A stretch of 64,000 bases of DNA from Rhynchosporium graminicola (GCA_900074885.1 FJUW01000037.1:372001-436000); one strand, 5' to 3'; counted from the stretch's first letter, positions 36,187-50,639 are shown. Translations and numbers: made by a program. The notes: generated from the letters alone by a model not told the origin.

Positions 36187-36432
36187 GGAGTTCGGGACAT
36201 CAATTACGACAATAAAGGATACCAGGTAGGTTACCTTATCAGCGCAACTCTCAGTATTTAAACAGACAAAGTCCCTCGCACTCTTGTGCATATCATTCCC
36301 TGCATCGCCCTCTATCATTGCATTCATTCTCCTTTGAAAGATAGTCGCATCTATCGGATTCTACGGATTCTACTTCCCAAGTTTCTACCTCTACGACACA
36401 CTCGCATCTCTCCCATAGATTCAAGCTCAAAC

Positions 36433-37048
36433 ATGAAGCTCTCCCTAATTTCCGCCCTGTTTATCTCTGGCGCCTTCTCAGCAGCTATTAACGCTGCAGA
36501 TCTTGAGTCTCGTGACACAACCTCTACGACATGTATTTGTACAATGTAAGGTCTCCTTTAATCCTACGCTACGAGGAAGGTGTTTGTTTATTGTTGCGAG
36601 GATATGGGTCTTGGCATGGATCAGGTGACTGTAGTCACGTGCATGGTCCGTGCGGATATTCCTAGATAATATCTTCTGTCGACTCTCCATAGTAATTAGA
36701 ACTGCAATGCAACCAACAACATTCACACGATTACTACCTCTATGCTTTACTCTGAAGATCAACGTAACCTTGCGATATTTATACTTACCTACCGCGTATA
36801 GAGATGTCAATGATCATAATGGTTTCTACCTTTCTGATCTTGTGCCACGCGGAAATGGCGGTTACATCCACCGGAATGCTAAAGTCTTCGACCCATCAAA
36901 TCGCGTAGTAGGGTATTGCAGTATCGGATTTCAGCGGGTCGGCGATTGCAAGACTTGGTTCCAAGTCGGGTCGACTAGGGTGACTAGCGGCGGGGCCGGG
37001 CTTTGTGATGGAAAGAAACATACGCTATCATGTACCCCTGGTTCATAA
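36433..37048 (+). CDS. Small secreted cysteine-rich protein, unknown function
   Basis: Two exons, 36433-36545 and 36802-37048, encode 119 residues. Residues 1-21 (MKLSLISALFISGAFSAAINA) form a clear signal peptide with hydrophobic core and AxA-type cleavage site. The mature part of about 98 residues has six cysteines, an even number suiting three disulfides, and is Gly/Asp/Asn-rich (DVNDHNGFYLSDLVPRGNGG). I recognise no family. The intron is 256 bases, long for this window, so a small extra exon inside it cannot be excluded; GTAAGG and TATAG borders join the frame in phase 2. Secreted proteins of this size and Cys content are often effector or surface-protein candidates in fungi, but nothing here shows which. 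It stands alone among housekeeping genes, with its own TATA-like element. Confidence 0.7.
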
Positions 37049-38180
37049 GAACGAGTGCAATATGGCGATTTATTTGGGCTAGCTATCCTGACTTTGTTAT
37101 GTTACGATGTCGTGAAAGGATCTGGAGGTCGCGATTTACTGTTTTGGTGGCTTTAAAGGGCAACTTGCAAACCTCCTTCTTGTGCAGCCCAATCAGGAAG
37201 GAGTAAAAGGAACTTCTCGTATGCCCGAAAATAAATTACATAAAGCCTCGCCTCAGACTTTTCAGTGACAGTAGAGAGCCGGCTAGCGGCGACAACGAGG
37301 TATGAACAAAACTCTCATATGCAGGTCAGCAAGCGCTCGCGTCGCCTAACACGAAAAGGCATGGATGGCTCTGTATTGATAGGTAATCAATCTATCTGCA
37401 AGTGACGATACAATAATCCTAGCCGTCGAGTGCTGTAGAGTTGACTGAAAGAATGGTGAAAGCCACTATTGGGCGACCTGCAACCCTCCTTCTTCACGTC
37501 TGATTACATGACATGCGAAGGAAGACCCCATGGCTCGGTATTGTTTGGTAGCATCAACTCGAATCGCCCCGCACAGAAACACGTCTCCAAGCCACTCTGG
37601 ACACAAATCTTCGTACCCCAAGTACTATGACATATCCAGTGTATCCCACCTCCCAACTCTCGCGGATCTTGATTTTGATCTCCGTGTATTCCGGAATAGA
37701 AAGGTGACACAACACCACGGCCTCTTTCGCCACATGCCCGTAGTTCCATCCGGAGGCGAAACATCCTAAAAGCTGAAAGGCCAAACAGAGACATATCTCG
37801 CTGGACATTGTCTCGACTTCAATAAAGGGATAGCTTACCTAAGCACGTGCTGTAAAGAAGAGGTTGTGATATTCATGAGGGGAAGTAGACAAAGCTGAAT
37901 CTAGCACGTGCAGCAGGATGTGTTGAACGATGAGAAATGTATATATATCGAGTGTGTAAGCCCATCCGCAAGGAGGCCCTAACCTCGACTGGCAGCTGCA
38001 CTTATTCCACATCTCTGGCGTGATGAGAAGATAGAATAAACACGTTACACCCGCTTCAAGTCAACGTAGCATTCTCGAGAGTTCCTGCTGTATTATACTT
38101 AGATACAAACAAGCTAAAACAATCTTTCTTACACCTCGCTAAATCATTGACTTGTACCACACATGATTTACAACCAAGAC
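37049..38180. other. Convergent intergenic region, secreted protein and SEC8
   Basis: No gene supported. A degenerate direct repeat is visible: GGGCAACTTGCAAACCTCCTTCTT at about 37158 and GGGCGACCTGCAACCCTCCTTCTT at about 37472. The AT-rich region around 38080-38160 fits the SEC8 3' UTR. Confidence 0.45.
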
Positions 38181-41100
38181 CTAACTCTCCCACATATACT
38201 CACTTAACTGCAATGAATGCTCTCCCATCCCTCTTTTCGCCACCGTACTAATCCCTCTCTCAGGACTGGATAACTGCTCACTATAACATAGCTCAACCAA
38301 CATCTTCAGCTCCTCAAAGCTAAACAACTCCTTCGCACCACCACCTCTCTCCTTCTCCTCCCTCGCATGAGTAACAATAGCATCCGGACCTGCCATAAAC
38401 AGATCAAAGAACTTGCCCGCGCGATCAAGATTCACATTTGCCTCGATATTCTTCAGATTCTGTTGTAAAACCAGGATATTGAGTTGCATTCGCCCGCAGC
38501 CGTGTGCGTTCATTGCCTTCACCATACCGGCGTTAGACACGAGGAAGGTGTCGATGAGGAGACCGAGACCTGTGCGGATAAACGATATTTCCTTTTCGCG
38601 GAGGAAGAGGCTGATCGTCTCGTCGTAGGACACGAGATCAGCGTTCAAGCTTAAAATTTGGGGATCGGGATCGTTCACGACTTGCTCGAGGAGGTAGGGC
38701 GCTGATTCAGGTGATAGGGCGACGGAGAGAGAATGGATGATCTGACAGCGGATTTCCATGTGCAGAGTGAGGAGAACTGTGGCTGCAAGTTCTTGATAAG
38801 ATGAGACGATGGAATCGAAGGCACTGTGTCTGTGTTAGTATAGCTTTGTAGTCTGAGATGAGCAAGACTTACACAACTGTCTCTTGTGTCATTGGCAGGT
38901 ACACGGGTATTTGGTCATCTTGCCCCTTGGTGACGTCGTTCAGTAAAGTCCAGCGTCTGTTCGTTGGCTTCTGCATCGTCGTGCGAGAAGAGTCAATATC
39001 GTTGCGGGTGATATGCCGAAGTTGATCTATCTTGATTGCAAGCCATTTCATGCTTGTGTAGAGGACACACAGTGAAGAAATGGTCTCATGATCCCGAATC
39101 GTGTCGTCCAACTTCAGAGGCGTCTCGTTTGTTTTGATGATGAGCAAGCCCGTCTCCTTTTCAAGCAATTCCTTATCCTCCTCTTCTGAAGTCCACAGCT
39201 TCTGCATGGTCTCATGAATATCATCGGGCCCACTAGCCAGGAAAGCAGAGAGCTTCAGAGTTGTCCCATCAGTATCTTGTACCCGAGAGACTAGCGACTT
39301 GAACCAGTCAAAGCATCGATCGTAATAACGCAGCATTTGAGTGATAATGAGTGAACTGAGAGCCTGGTCGTGGGGAATAGTGTCCAACATTCTACAAAAG
39401 GCAGTTATCAATGCAAAGAATGCAGAAGTGCCCTTGAAGACTGGTCGCCGGGCTATCTTTGTCCATTGAGAGTCTTGCTGGAAGGAGTCTGCCTCTTCGA
39501 AAACTGTATCGCTCAATTTTCCTAGGGTTTCATCCAGCTGTGGAAGAAAAACATTGACAAGGAAATTGTCCAGGAACGAGGTTAATGTACTCGTAACAAG
39601 GTCCGATCCAGGCGGAACAATGGTCTTCAGTCTCTGGAGGAAGCTAAGAGTTGGTGGCAACAGCAAGCTCATATTGAACACACTTGGCTCGACAAGTGAT
39701 TTGTGAACTCCAATTCCACCTGTCTTGTCGTACATGGACGTGCTTGCTCCACGCCGTGAGCCGATGGGGCCTAATGTGGTCTCAGCCCGACCCTGGCTCT
39801 TCTTTCCATCTGCACCTTGTTTTCGACCAGATATAAGACCTGGTACAGCCGCTCTTATGATGCCCTCGAGATCCTGATACTCTGTGGTCATCTGTATAGA
39901 TTTCGAGTCTGCATCTGAGAACAAGAATAGCTGTTCTCGTTTCGAGTCAATCTTCGCGCCACCTAGTTTTGGCGACGAGCTGAATTGGTACACGTCAGCG
40001 TCTGTAGTAACATAGTTATGCAGTAGAGACCGTATTTCATTTTGATACAGATTCCAAAGTTCTCTGAAGCCACCTAGAAGTATCGATGAATCCCTACCAC
40101 CCTCACGTTTCACCATAGCCTTTACGACTTCGTGAAAAACTCTATGACTCTCTGCAATCGACTCAAATTTAGCATACAATGTCCAAAGTAGGTCATATAT
40201 GACATCTGCACGGATGCTGTTCTCACGGCTTCCAAATGCCTGATTGCCTTGCGAATTTGAGAGACCACCTCGCAGAGAAGTCGGGTGCTTCTGGTCAACC
40301 TCGCCGTTGGTTTCATTGACAATCCCAAAAAGCTCAACTGGGAGCCGTTGCTTGATGGTATTGACAGCTGACTCAAGACGCCCAAGCTTGTTTAAAGACT
40401 CCGCTAACAACTCGATGTAATAGAATGTATCGGATTCTGGATTCCTCGAGGGGTCTTCAATTAGCGCTTCGGTCAGTTCCATCGAGTCGAGCACTTCATA
40501 GAACGGCCGAACAGCAATATCGGGCTTCTCTTTCCCAGGTGCACCTTGGCCCTTGGCCAAACTCTGCCATCGTTCTTGGCAATACGGTGATTTGAGATAA
40601 AGATGATCGTGAAGCTCTTCGATGAGAATATCTGTCAGGGCAGTCTCTTGATTTGTCAAATAGCTCCTCAGATCACTCAAAGCTCCTATTTCATCAAGTG
40701 CAGGTGTTCTGATACGCCGCAACGCGGTTTGCAGTGTGTCCACTGCAGTCAAAAACCTCTTCTCTGATATGCGCGCTTCTAGCTGATCTGGTACCAGCCG
40801 CAGTTCCTCGATTTCAGAAAGTGTATGTATAAGTTCCTCGTACTTTTGAGATGCTGTTGCCAACTTCTTCAATTCCGGATCCGTAGTGGAGAGACTTATC
40901 TTGGACTGATTCAACGACTCTTTTAAAGTCCTGACCCTCTTCTGCGAAGTCTGGATACTGGCCTGGATCTTGTGGAATGTACCGATTGAGCTGTTGAAAC
41001 CCTGATGGTGCTCATGAACGATGGCCTTCAAAGAATCCTGGAGATAGAGATGTGTCTTCTCAAATTGCCGGTATTCATGTGCTCGTCCGACAGAACTTGT

Positions 41101-41436
41101 ATCCAACAACTGGAGCGCAACTTGAACAGGCACACAATCGTTCTCGCACATAGCAGGCCAGTCTTTCTTGATGTGTTCCAACACTACACCTATCTGCTTT
41201 TCCGCATTGCTCTCTGGCGCAAGCCTTGGAGGTCGCGCAAATGCGGCTCTAGTCGCTGGAGGAGAGGGGGTCATTATTGGAGGCGTCCCATATCTGTCAT
41301 CGTATCCAGTTCCATAAGGATCGTAGTCGTCAGCTTCCCTGATCGATTCCCCGTAGCCCCCTCCATTTCCATTGCCATTGCCATTGCCATTCGCGTATGG
41401 GTCCTCGCTGAAGTTCCCATAGCGATTCCGGGACAT
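38181..41436 (-). CDS. SEC8: Exocyst complex component Sec8
   Basis: Two exons on the minus strand, 38873-41436 and 38181-38823, encode 1068 residues, the size expected of fungal Sec8. Sec8 is one of eight exocyst subunits that tether secretory vesicles to the plasma membrane at growth sites such as hyphal tips. After a Gly/Asn/Asp/Tyr-rich N terminus with a (GN)n run comes the conserved Sec8 N-terminal domain: AEKQIGVVLEHIKKDWPAM, a coiled-coil segment (residues about 130-240, HEYRQFEKTHLYLQDSLKAI onward), and RRIRTPALDEIGALSDLRSY. The remainder is helical, as in other exocyst rods, including PFYEVLDSMELTEALIEDPS. The frame joins in phase 2 at the single short intron (49 bases), and the second exon (SLSVALSPESAPYLLEQVV) continues the same helical rod to the end. 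Confidence 0.94.
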
Positions 41437-44217
41437 GTTTATATTGCGCAGTCGGGGCGACCCATTCGATCGATTGATGCCATTCGGGTATGCTGTAGAG
41501 TAGGAAAGCTCGGTGAGTTTCGCAGGACATTCAGGAAATTGTCATTTCCACAGGAGCAGTCGATGCTGCCTGCATGGTAGGGGGCCGGCTTGTCGGAGCT
41601 TGGTAGTAGCGCCGGCAGCAACCGAGGGAGCTGTATAAATTTGCTGCGGGAAGCCAAAGCTTACTCTCTTTTCCTGCCCACACACGAATTTTTCCATCGA
41701 TTGCCGCAACTCCATACTTGCAAAGACGACAGGGAGAACACCTGCTCAAGTTGAGTCTTGCATAAATGGTTTCAATTATTCTCGTTTCCACAGCTGGAGC
41801 TGCGCATTAGTATATGGGGCTTTGCTTTAGCTTCGAGAATCATTGAAGCTTCTTTGTATCATGGTGCGTGTGTTTGATCTTCCAGTACTGGCTGTTCCTG
41901 ACGTTGTCTTCTTCAGATGGAGTAGATTGGTGCTGCCACCGCTCGAGATCAAGGCCAACACACCCAGGCCACCAGCAAGTATTTGGGCTGTTTTCTGTCA
42001 ACGTCGAATCTCTAGCAGTGTTTCTCAGGTCCTACATACACATCTTTCCAGACTTTTACATCCATTCATCCTTGGATATTCTTTACATTTCCTGGTAGCA
42101 AAGGCAGCCAGACTCAGTGACACAGGATCATCAAGATTCTTTTCCGATACATGGCAGACCTTTCAGCCGGCTACACACAGTCGCTATGACCCTGGGCCAC
42201 AACACCAATTTCGATGATTGTAGGTTCGGGCCTTTGGTCAGCTGCTTACGAGCTCTCAAGTCCGACAGACTGCTCTTGTCTGTGGTTGGCCCCAACCGCC
42301 CCATGTCTTGCTCAAATATCACATGCTTCTCTGTGTCCAGTCGGAGAAACGTTGTTCTCTTGTATCGGCCCAATTGTATCGGCCCAACAAAGTCGAGGAA
42401 CACATGGGCTCCACTGCGAAAGGATTTGTCATGGAAGCGTTTGAGGCGGAGAAGTCTACCAACACTGGGTTTACAATTCCTGCTGTCGATGGACTGCTAC
42501 GGTACGTAACTGTCAGCAGCCCACCTGGGCATTAACCCGGAGGTGAAGATGCCTGTTCTACCTCAATCATTGAGACTGTCGCACTTTAAAGATGGTGATG
42601 ACGACGATCTTTTACGAGAAAGCTCTGCTCTCTGTTCTCAGCTTCAAGTCTTGCTATTTGTTTCTTATGTCTCCGCTTGTTTGTCTTGACTTTTCATTCT
42701 GGCAAGCCCTCTAGCATTTGCTCAGCATCTATCACGGAGTAGATCCATTCTCGCATCACACGTCTCAAACACTCTGGACCTTGCTTCCTTTCCCTTGTGG
42801 ATTGGCTCAACCTATAGCATAGCCCTATTTTTGGAAGACGAAGACTGAATTGTCCGATTACTCACCGCGATATCTTATCCTTCGGGCGTAGATATAGTGG
42901 TCCATATCTTCAGGTCAACACCCAAACAACTTTGTACGAAAACGCGATTTGAAGAGCTGATGCAATGGCCTCCGTCTTTGCCAATTCCCGCTCGAGAGGC
43001 AAAGACTTGAGGTGCTAAGGTAGGTGCATGCGAGCTTGGTACGCAAGGGTTCTATCTTAGATTAATGAACAATTATTTCCATCATGACGAAATTAAATTC
43101 TCCAAGTCCGATGTGATACTTGTTGAAAACAAATAAGGAGCCTTGAAACAATGCGCCCCCATGGAATGTTCCGTAGTGTTTTCTCGCTCCGTTGAAACCC
43201 CAACTCCATCCTGTACTTGAAAATACCACAATTCTACCGTCACTTTCCCACCTGACGAAAATTGGTCTGCTTGTGAAGCGGCGAGATGATCACGTCTTGC
43301 CTAATTCAGATTCCAAGAACATTCTCAGTCTAGAAAGCTAGACAGGCAATCATTCTATACACGAGATCAGGTAGCATCACCAGATCCTACGTCCTGGTAC
43401 AAGTTTGGGCTTGCGCCACTCGGGACGCATCCCTTCCTTCCTTCCTTCCCACAGGATTGCCTTGCTTAACACAGTTGCCTATTGTCAGCAGGATTACCTC
43501 GATGGGCTCAGATAGAGCGACCTATAAAGCAATCGCTCAAAGTGGGAGAAGATGCCAATGCACTTATCTGAAGGGGAAATAAGTGCTCATGACCGGCCGG
43601 GTACGAGACAGCCCTCTCCCATGAGTCGCAACCCGCGCGACCTAAAAGTTCAGTACGAAACTGATTGTTTACCATTCACGCACTCACTCCTTTGGCCTTC
43701 TCTCAACAACTGGAAGTCCCCTCTCAATCTCGATACCTACCTAGGTCAGTAGCTTTGTATTACGAACCTGTGAGGCTCTAGACAAATTTTGTCCATGCTC
43801 TCCTGATAAGTGACTGCCGATCCCAAGAAGGGCCAATTGGCTATTGCGTCACATTGTGTATCTAGATCCGGTGCGGCTCGACGTGGCACTTCATCGAAGC
43901 ACTGAATTCTCCTCGCTGGGAAGATTATGATTTCAATTACATTAAGAGTAACAGATTGCGTACCTAGGTATGGGTAGGACCAATGGAGAGATCAATGATG
44001 AAGATATGGCGACGGATTTAAATGAGCCTGGTGCTACGGTTTACGTGACTGTAGCTGAGCATTCGTGGCCTGGCATATTTGAAGTCTGTGGTAGTAGCAT
44101 GATATTATAAGTAGCAACATGGTCACATTATGTATATATACCAGATCATTATTTTCCCAACATTTCCACAATATCTAAAGGCTCGATCACCACCATCCTG
44201 TTGTTCTCTCATCCCAT
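41437..44217. other. 2.8-kb interval without a convincing gene
   Basis: The first few hundred bases are the SEC8 promoter. Between about 41840 and 42540 several short + strand frames look weakly protein-like (for example around 42400-42490, EEHMGSTAKGFVMEAFEAEK), but they switch frame and have no recognised domain; a decayed gene is possible. From 42600 to 44150 there is nothing beyond short repeats such as CCTTCCTTCCTTCC near 43430 and TACCTACCTAGG near 43736. The right end is the 3' flank of the phosphatase. Confidence 0.45.
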
Positions 44218-46274
44218 CTAAGGCACAATACTGGCCAACCCAGGACCGCTCAAATCGGTCAAGAACCCGGCACCCTTAATATCCTCCCACTTCGGGCTCC
44301 CAGCAGCAGTTACATTACATCTCTCCAACAAATTCCCTGCCTTTTCCATCTTCTTGGCCAGGAAATCCACATACGCATTCATGCCGCAAGTACGGCCCGG
44401 GCCATCCTGACACGAAGGAACTGGGTACACGGCATCGTTGAGCAGGATACGGATGAAGACGTCCTTGTTGGTTTCTGGGATCGGTGTCAATGTCGGTACA
44501 GCACTGGATGTTGTTGTGACGAGAGTTGTTGCTGAGGTAGAAGTTGGTGCTGCGGTAGGTGTAACGAGACACGAACAAGCAGATGAAACTCTGCTCGGCA
44601 ATCCACCACAGTTCGACACGAAATTTGGAAGAGCAAGACCAGTTGTCGCGGTGTAGGTAGGGCAGAATTGTGCAACTTCTTTTGGTTTACCTATCAGTTG
44701 TCTCAAGCAGTTATCATGAGCGCAGTTTGGCGCAATCTCTGCTGTGGTCTGGATGATTCCTGCTGCTTTTGCTTGGGCGACTCTCTTGGCTTTAGTCGAT
44801 GAAGCGCCAGGGCAGTGAAGTCTCTCGAAAGCGACGGTACCGCGCATGCTGACGAAATGACTCGCAGTGTACTTGTGGTTTGATGGGATCTCCTCCGCAC
44901 CAAGAACAGGCGCATCATCCCAGACACCGGTAGCGGCACCGAGCTCGGTGGTCTGGCCATCGTTAAAGAAAACCATGAGGATATCTGGGACTTTAAAAGA
45001 CTCCCCAGTGGCTGAAGTACCGTTGATTCCGGGGCCTTGGGCAAGTAATCCGACGAGGCTGTTGAGGTATGGAAGCATCATTTTGGATGGAAGGTCCATT
45101 CCAGGCCCAACACCATAGTAGTAACGGAGATCCTGGGCGTATTCGTATTGCTTCAGCTCGTCGTCGGTGAAGATGGAGCAAAAGGGCGAAAGAGTACCAG
45201 TGATTTGGGACTCGAACCCGCAGAGGTAGGGGAATAGGAATACTTCGTTATCGGTGAACTTAAGATCTCCTGTGATCAAGGCATTGAGACGCGCGGTGAT
45301 AGCTGGGAGAAAAGTAGTTTTGTACTTGGTTTCTTTGCAGTGTCATCAGTCGTGTATTCCAGTCCATGACTATGTGCAAGGAGACTTACGATAGTCACCA
45401 CCATTGCCATCAACAAAGTTCGGGCAAAGATCACTCGGCGACAGCGAGTTGAACAACCCAGCAGGCAAATTCTTGGCATCGACAGAAATGACGCGTCCCG
45501 AAGCAGTAGCCAAGTGACCCATGAATCCTCTCAACCAACTCTGAGCCGTCTGTATCGCACGAGGATAGAGATTGGCCCATACCGTGAAAGACTCTCCATA
45601 CTTGTACAGATGAGCATACCTTTTTCTCGTCAGCCAAGCTCTCGAAGAGAATTTGAGAAAAATTACCTGGTTCTCACCATATATCCCAGATCGTGGGCTT
45701 CCTTGTACCCAGTGTTGCTCAATTGCGCGATCTGAGCCGCTGGGTCGGTGAGGACTGGCTTCCATGTATGGAAGAATGCCATGCTCCCAGTTGCCTTGAA
45801 AGTAGCAGCTTTGACCTGTTTTCATTAGCACCAGAAACCGCAAGGCTGAGGAATCTCCTCGCTTGATTGAAGGGAAGAGAAGAGACGATGGAGAGAAATT
45901 GGAAACTGACCTTCTCGTGAAGAGTAGTCCACTCCTTGTAAGCCCCAGTATCAGGATATCTGCTTCCATGTCTCAAATTGTACGAAACCTGCTCCACGGT
46001 GCATCCTTCAGGTACCTCATTACTGATTCCATTGATATCGGGACCTGTGAAATTCATCAGTACTCCATCTATGTAATTCTATTTCCATTTCAGGAATAGC
46101 AAAGAATAGGTCACCGGCAAAGTAAGGACTTCCAGCGGCAAGCCATTGCAGCGGTTCCTTCGCCGAATCACTGGTAGGGAGCAGGATGTCGTTGGGAGGA
46201 GCAAGAAACAGCTGCGCATGTACACTAGCAAGAGCAAGGAAAGCCCCAAACTTAAGGCAGCTGAAGACAGCCAT
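44218..46274 (-). CDS. Secreted histidine acid phosphatase (PHO5/phytase-like) with internal Cys-rich insertion
   Basis: Five exons on the minus strand: 46115-46274, 45911-46044, 45667-45815, 45390-45619 and 44218-45332, encoding 595 residues. Residues 1-20 are a signal peptide. The catalytic RHGSRYP motif is at 78-84, with Arg78 and His79 the expected phosphate-binding and nucleophile residues. Family segments follow: WANLYPRAIQTAQSWLRGF, LCPNFVDGNGGDY, CGFESQITG. The usual second motif, His-Asp, reads Asn348-Asp349 (VFFNDGQTTEL). The end of the domain (VFIRILLNDAVYPVPSC, GPGRTCGMNAYVDFLAKKME) matches the C terminus of yeast Pho5. Between FERLHC and that end lies an extra block of about 115 residues (399-514) with six cysteines and then a Ser/Thr-rich stretch. 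The likely role is extracellular phosphate release; whether the substituted site is fully active is uncertain. Confidence 0.88.
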
Positions 46275-47292
46275 TGCTGCTTATGATTACTGCTTGGGTT
46301 CCTTTTGCTGGAGTAAATAGTCAAAGCACAGTATAGCAATGAGCAAGGCAAAGCGATAGTCATAATAGCCCTAGGACAAGGAGTCAAGAAGCAATAGATC
46401 AATTCCCAATTCCAGGACCATGAATACTTATAATGTTCTTCCTCCCATTCTTGGAAATGCTCTTCCCAAGACCGAGATTCCGGTACCCTAGCCGATTGGG
46501 AAACATCACCGTTATCACCTTGTATGCATCGAATTGACAGTAACGCTTTACCAAGTGTGCCTCGTCCGGATCCGCTAGAATGGAGATCATCGTTACACAC
46601 GTGGGTTGATGATCTGGATGTCGAGGTGTCGAAGTTTGTCGCTTCGGAGATGATGCCTGTACTTGGCCGAGGCATGAACATGCGCACCCTGCAAATTCTA
46701 GCACCTACCTATCCAAGAACTGTGCATCTCCGCTGTTCAGACATCCTCGCTTCCTATCACGACTATCGAACAAAATAGGAGCTGATACAGCCATGAACCA
46801 GGCTTGCTTTCTGATCAAGGACTGGGTTGGCCGGATTTACCTCGCAGACTGAAAGGCGTTTTCAAAAATTGAACTGCTACACACTGATCCAGTTACAGCC
46901 TATTCTTCACTGATTCTGTAGAGAATCATGCTCTGCTATGCATGCGCAGGATGCATCACAGAAATGAGTTGGAACGCAGTAGAAAAAAATTGTATGATTG
47001 AAGACCGATTAACTGATCCATAGACGACACGTTTTGACCATCCTCCAAGCAAAACAGCCAGCTCAGCACAAGCTAGAGACCCGTTCTCAGAAAGAGACCA
47101 CCCAATCGCTCGACCGCTACCAGAACTTTTCGGAATGCAAACACGGTATAGGACAGAAAAACATGGGGAACTGCCTTGCTCGAGTCGTCTTTGTGTTGGT
47201 CAAATTCGTGAAGTTCGTGATGTACGCACAAAATGTCTGCAGCACGCTGAGGGAGTTAGCGCGGGGTTTGCAGAGTCATTCGATCACATACT
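46275..47292. other. Phosphatase promoter and actin 3' flank
   Basis: Interval between two minus-strand genes. The motif-free ORFs here (for example 46399-46704 minus) overlap the phosphatase first exon or each other. No gene is supported. Confidence 0.5.
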
Positions 47293-48886
<1,594 letters not shown>

Positions 48887-50639
48887 GGCTGCTGATTACG
48901 ACTGAGCGTCAAATAAAAGTTAGGATTTGTGGGATGGCGGTGTGAGGTTCTCGCGACGATAAGATCGGGAGAACAGAGAATCGATGGATGAGGACTACGA
49001 AGGGAGATTCGTGGTCGGGGGTAGGAGTCGAAGGATGTGGAAGTTCTTTGACGAGGTGAATGAAGTTGGAGGGGGAGGAGGAGCGCAGACAGAGTAAGGT
49101 CGATGTCACAACACGATGAACGAGGTAGGGTCGGGGGTTTGTGTGGGCCGCGCCTGCTTGATTGGGTGGGGAGGAGGCGAAGCGATGTTGTGATTGGATC
49201 CGACGGTGTGCCGCTTTTAGTTCTGGGGGTGAAAGGAGTCTCGAGTTGGCGGAAGGGGGTTGAAAGAGCGGCGATGCAGCGAAGTGTGAATAGGTACGTA
49301 CCAAGTAGTAGAAGTGTAAACAGTTAGTCAGGTTAGGTAGTGGGTGGCTGGGCTGCACAGAAATAGGGTTGGTTGGAAGTTGTACTAAGTATAGGTAGTA
49401 AGTAGGTATGGAGGGAGAGTCACGATGTGTCCACAGCCGTGCATGTAAAGACTTTACTACCCTTTATATCTCCGTTCTTGCTTCTGAAGGTGTTTCCCTT
49501 CGTCTTTCTAAGTATTATCAGGCACGTAGGTACTTACAAGTAGGTAGGTTTATTACTTCAAATACCTAACCAGGGACACAAGCAAGGTAGATCTTAGTCT
49601 TACTTATAATCTCAGTCTCAATCTCAACGAGCTCTCCTCTCAACCTGCCCAGCCAAGCTCAGACAGACATTACAGTTGACACGGCATTCTGTTTAGGTAG
49701 CTACCTACATATAGGTATGGAATGCAAGAAAGCATGATATCTAACTGGGTAGGTAGCAAGTTGAATCTTCTTAATGCCCTCCTCTCATTGCTTCCATGTC
49801 TTATCCAGAAGCCTAAACAGCAGCACCAAGAGGCAAGCAACTCCATGTTGTGTTGCTCTCTTGCAGTTTGTCAGTCTTGCATTGCCTCAACCACGCATCA
49901 AGCCAACATCCGCCGCCAGCTTCTTCCCTTTATGCTCACGCCGGCTTACGTCCAGCCAAGCAGGCATCACAATCGCCAGATAGACAAACACATCATCTCT
50001 CCCCTCTGACATGGAGAGCTTGCGTAGGCAAGTGCAGCCAGCCATCTGCGTTTTCCTCACGGCAGGCTTGGGCTCGGATTTGGCATGGGTTTCCTACGGC
50101 CGCGCAGAGGCATGCTTCATGCAGTTATCGAGGGGCAGTCTTAGTGGGGTAAATAAGGTAGCATCACCTGTGAAATGTCAATCAATGCATCTACCATCTC
50201 CCAATTGAAAGCTGAGACTGTTTCATTTGCTAGCAATCTTTTTTGGATAAGCTTCAAACGAAGAACTTCGCTACTAGGGAAGCATTGTCTACCAAGTTCG
50301 TATCATAGTCGGGCTACCATCATTTCGAATGGCTGATGGGATCATTGTGGGATTGACCTCGGATGTGGTTTTTCCGTTCCGTCAAAAAGTTCAGAAATAC
50401 TACTGGAAGCATCTCGAACACTAGAGAATAAACAACAAAGTCACCATTTTTTTCTAAACTCAACAGCCTCCTTGTCGCAAGTCCGCAAAGTAGCTTTCAA
50501 TCCTTAACTGGGCAGCTGAACAAAGTCCACGCAGCTGCAAGCTTCCTCGCCTCTCGATCAACCACCAATTACCCCTCCATCAATCACACACAGTACCAAG
50601 CACTTCGAACCAGACTTCAACATCAAAAGAAACCCCATC
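48887..50639. other. Divergent promoter region, actin and FES1
   Basis: Head-to-head interval of 1.75 kb. The actin side is purine-rich on + (pyrimidine-rich on the transcribed strand) at about 49060-49090, typical of strong fungal promoters. TAGGTA/TACCTA motifs recur between 49300 and 49760. ORFs are short, overlapping and motif-free. Confidence 0.5.

Larger units (their letters stand above)
34579..36432. other. Divergent promoter region, KNR4 and secreted protein
   Basis: Head-to-head interval of 1.85 kb. It contains (GGGCT)n-like sequence at 34926-34954, an (AT)n run at 35883-35903, and a 13-bp inverted repeat at 36133-36186. A TATTTAAA at about 36254 lies ~180 bases before the secreted-protein start and could be its TATA element. 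ORFs here translate repeats or have no motif. Confidence 0.5.
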
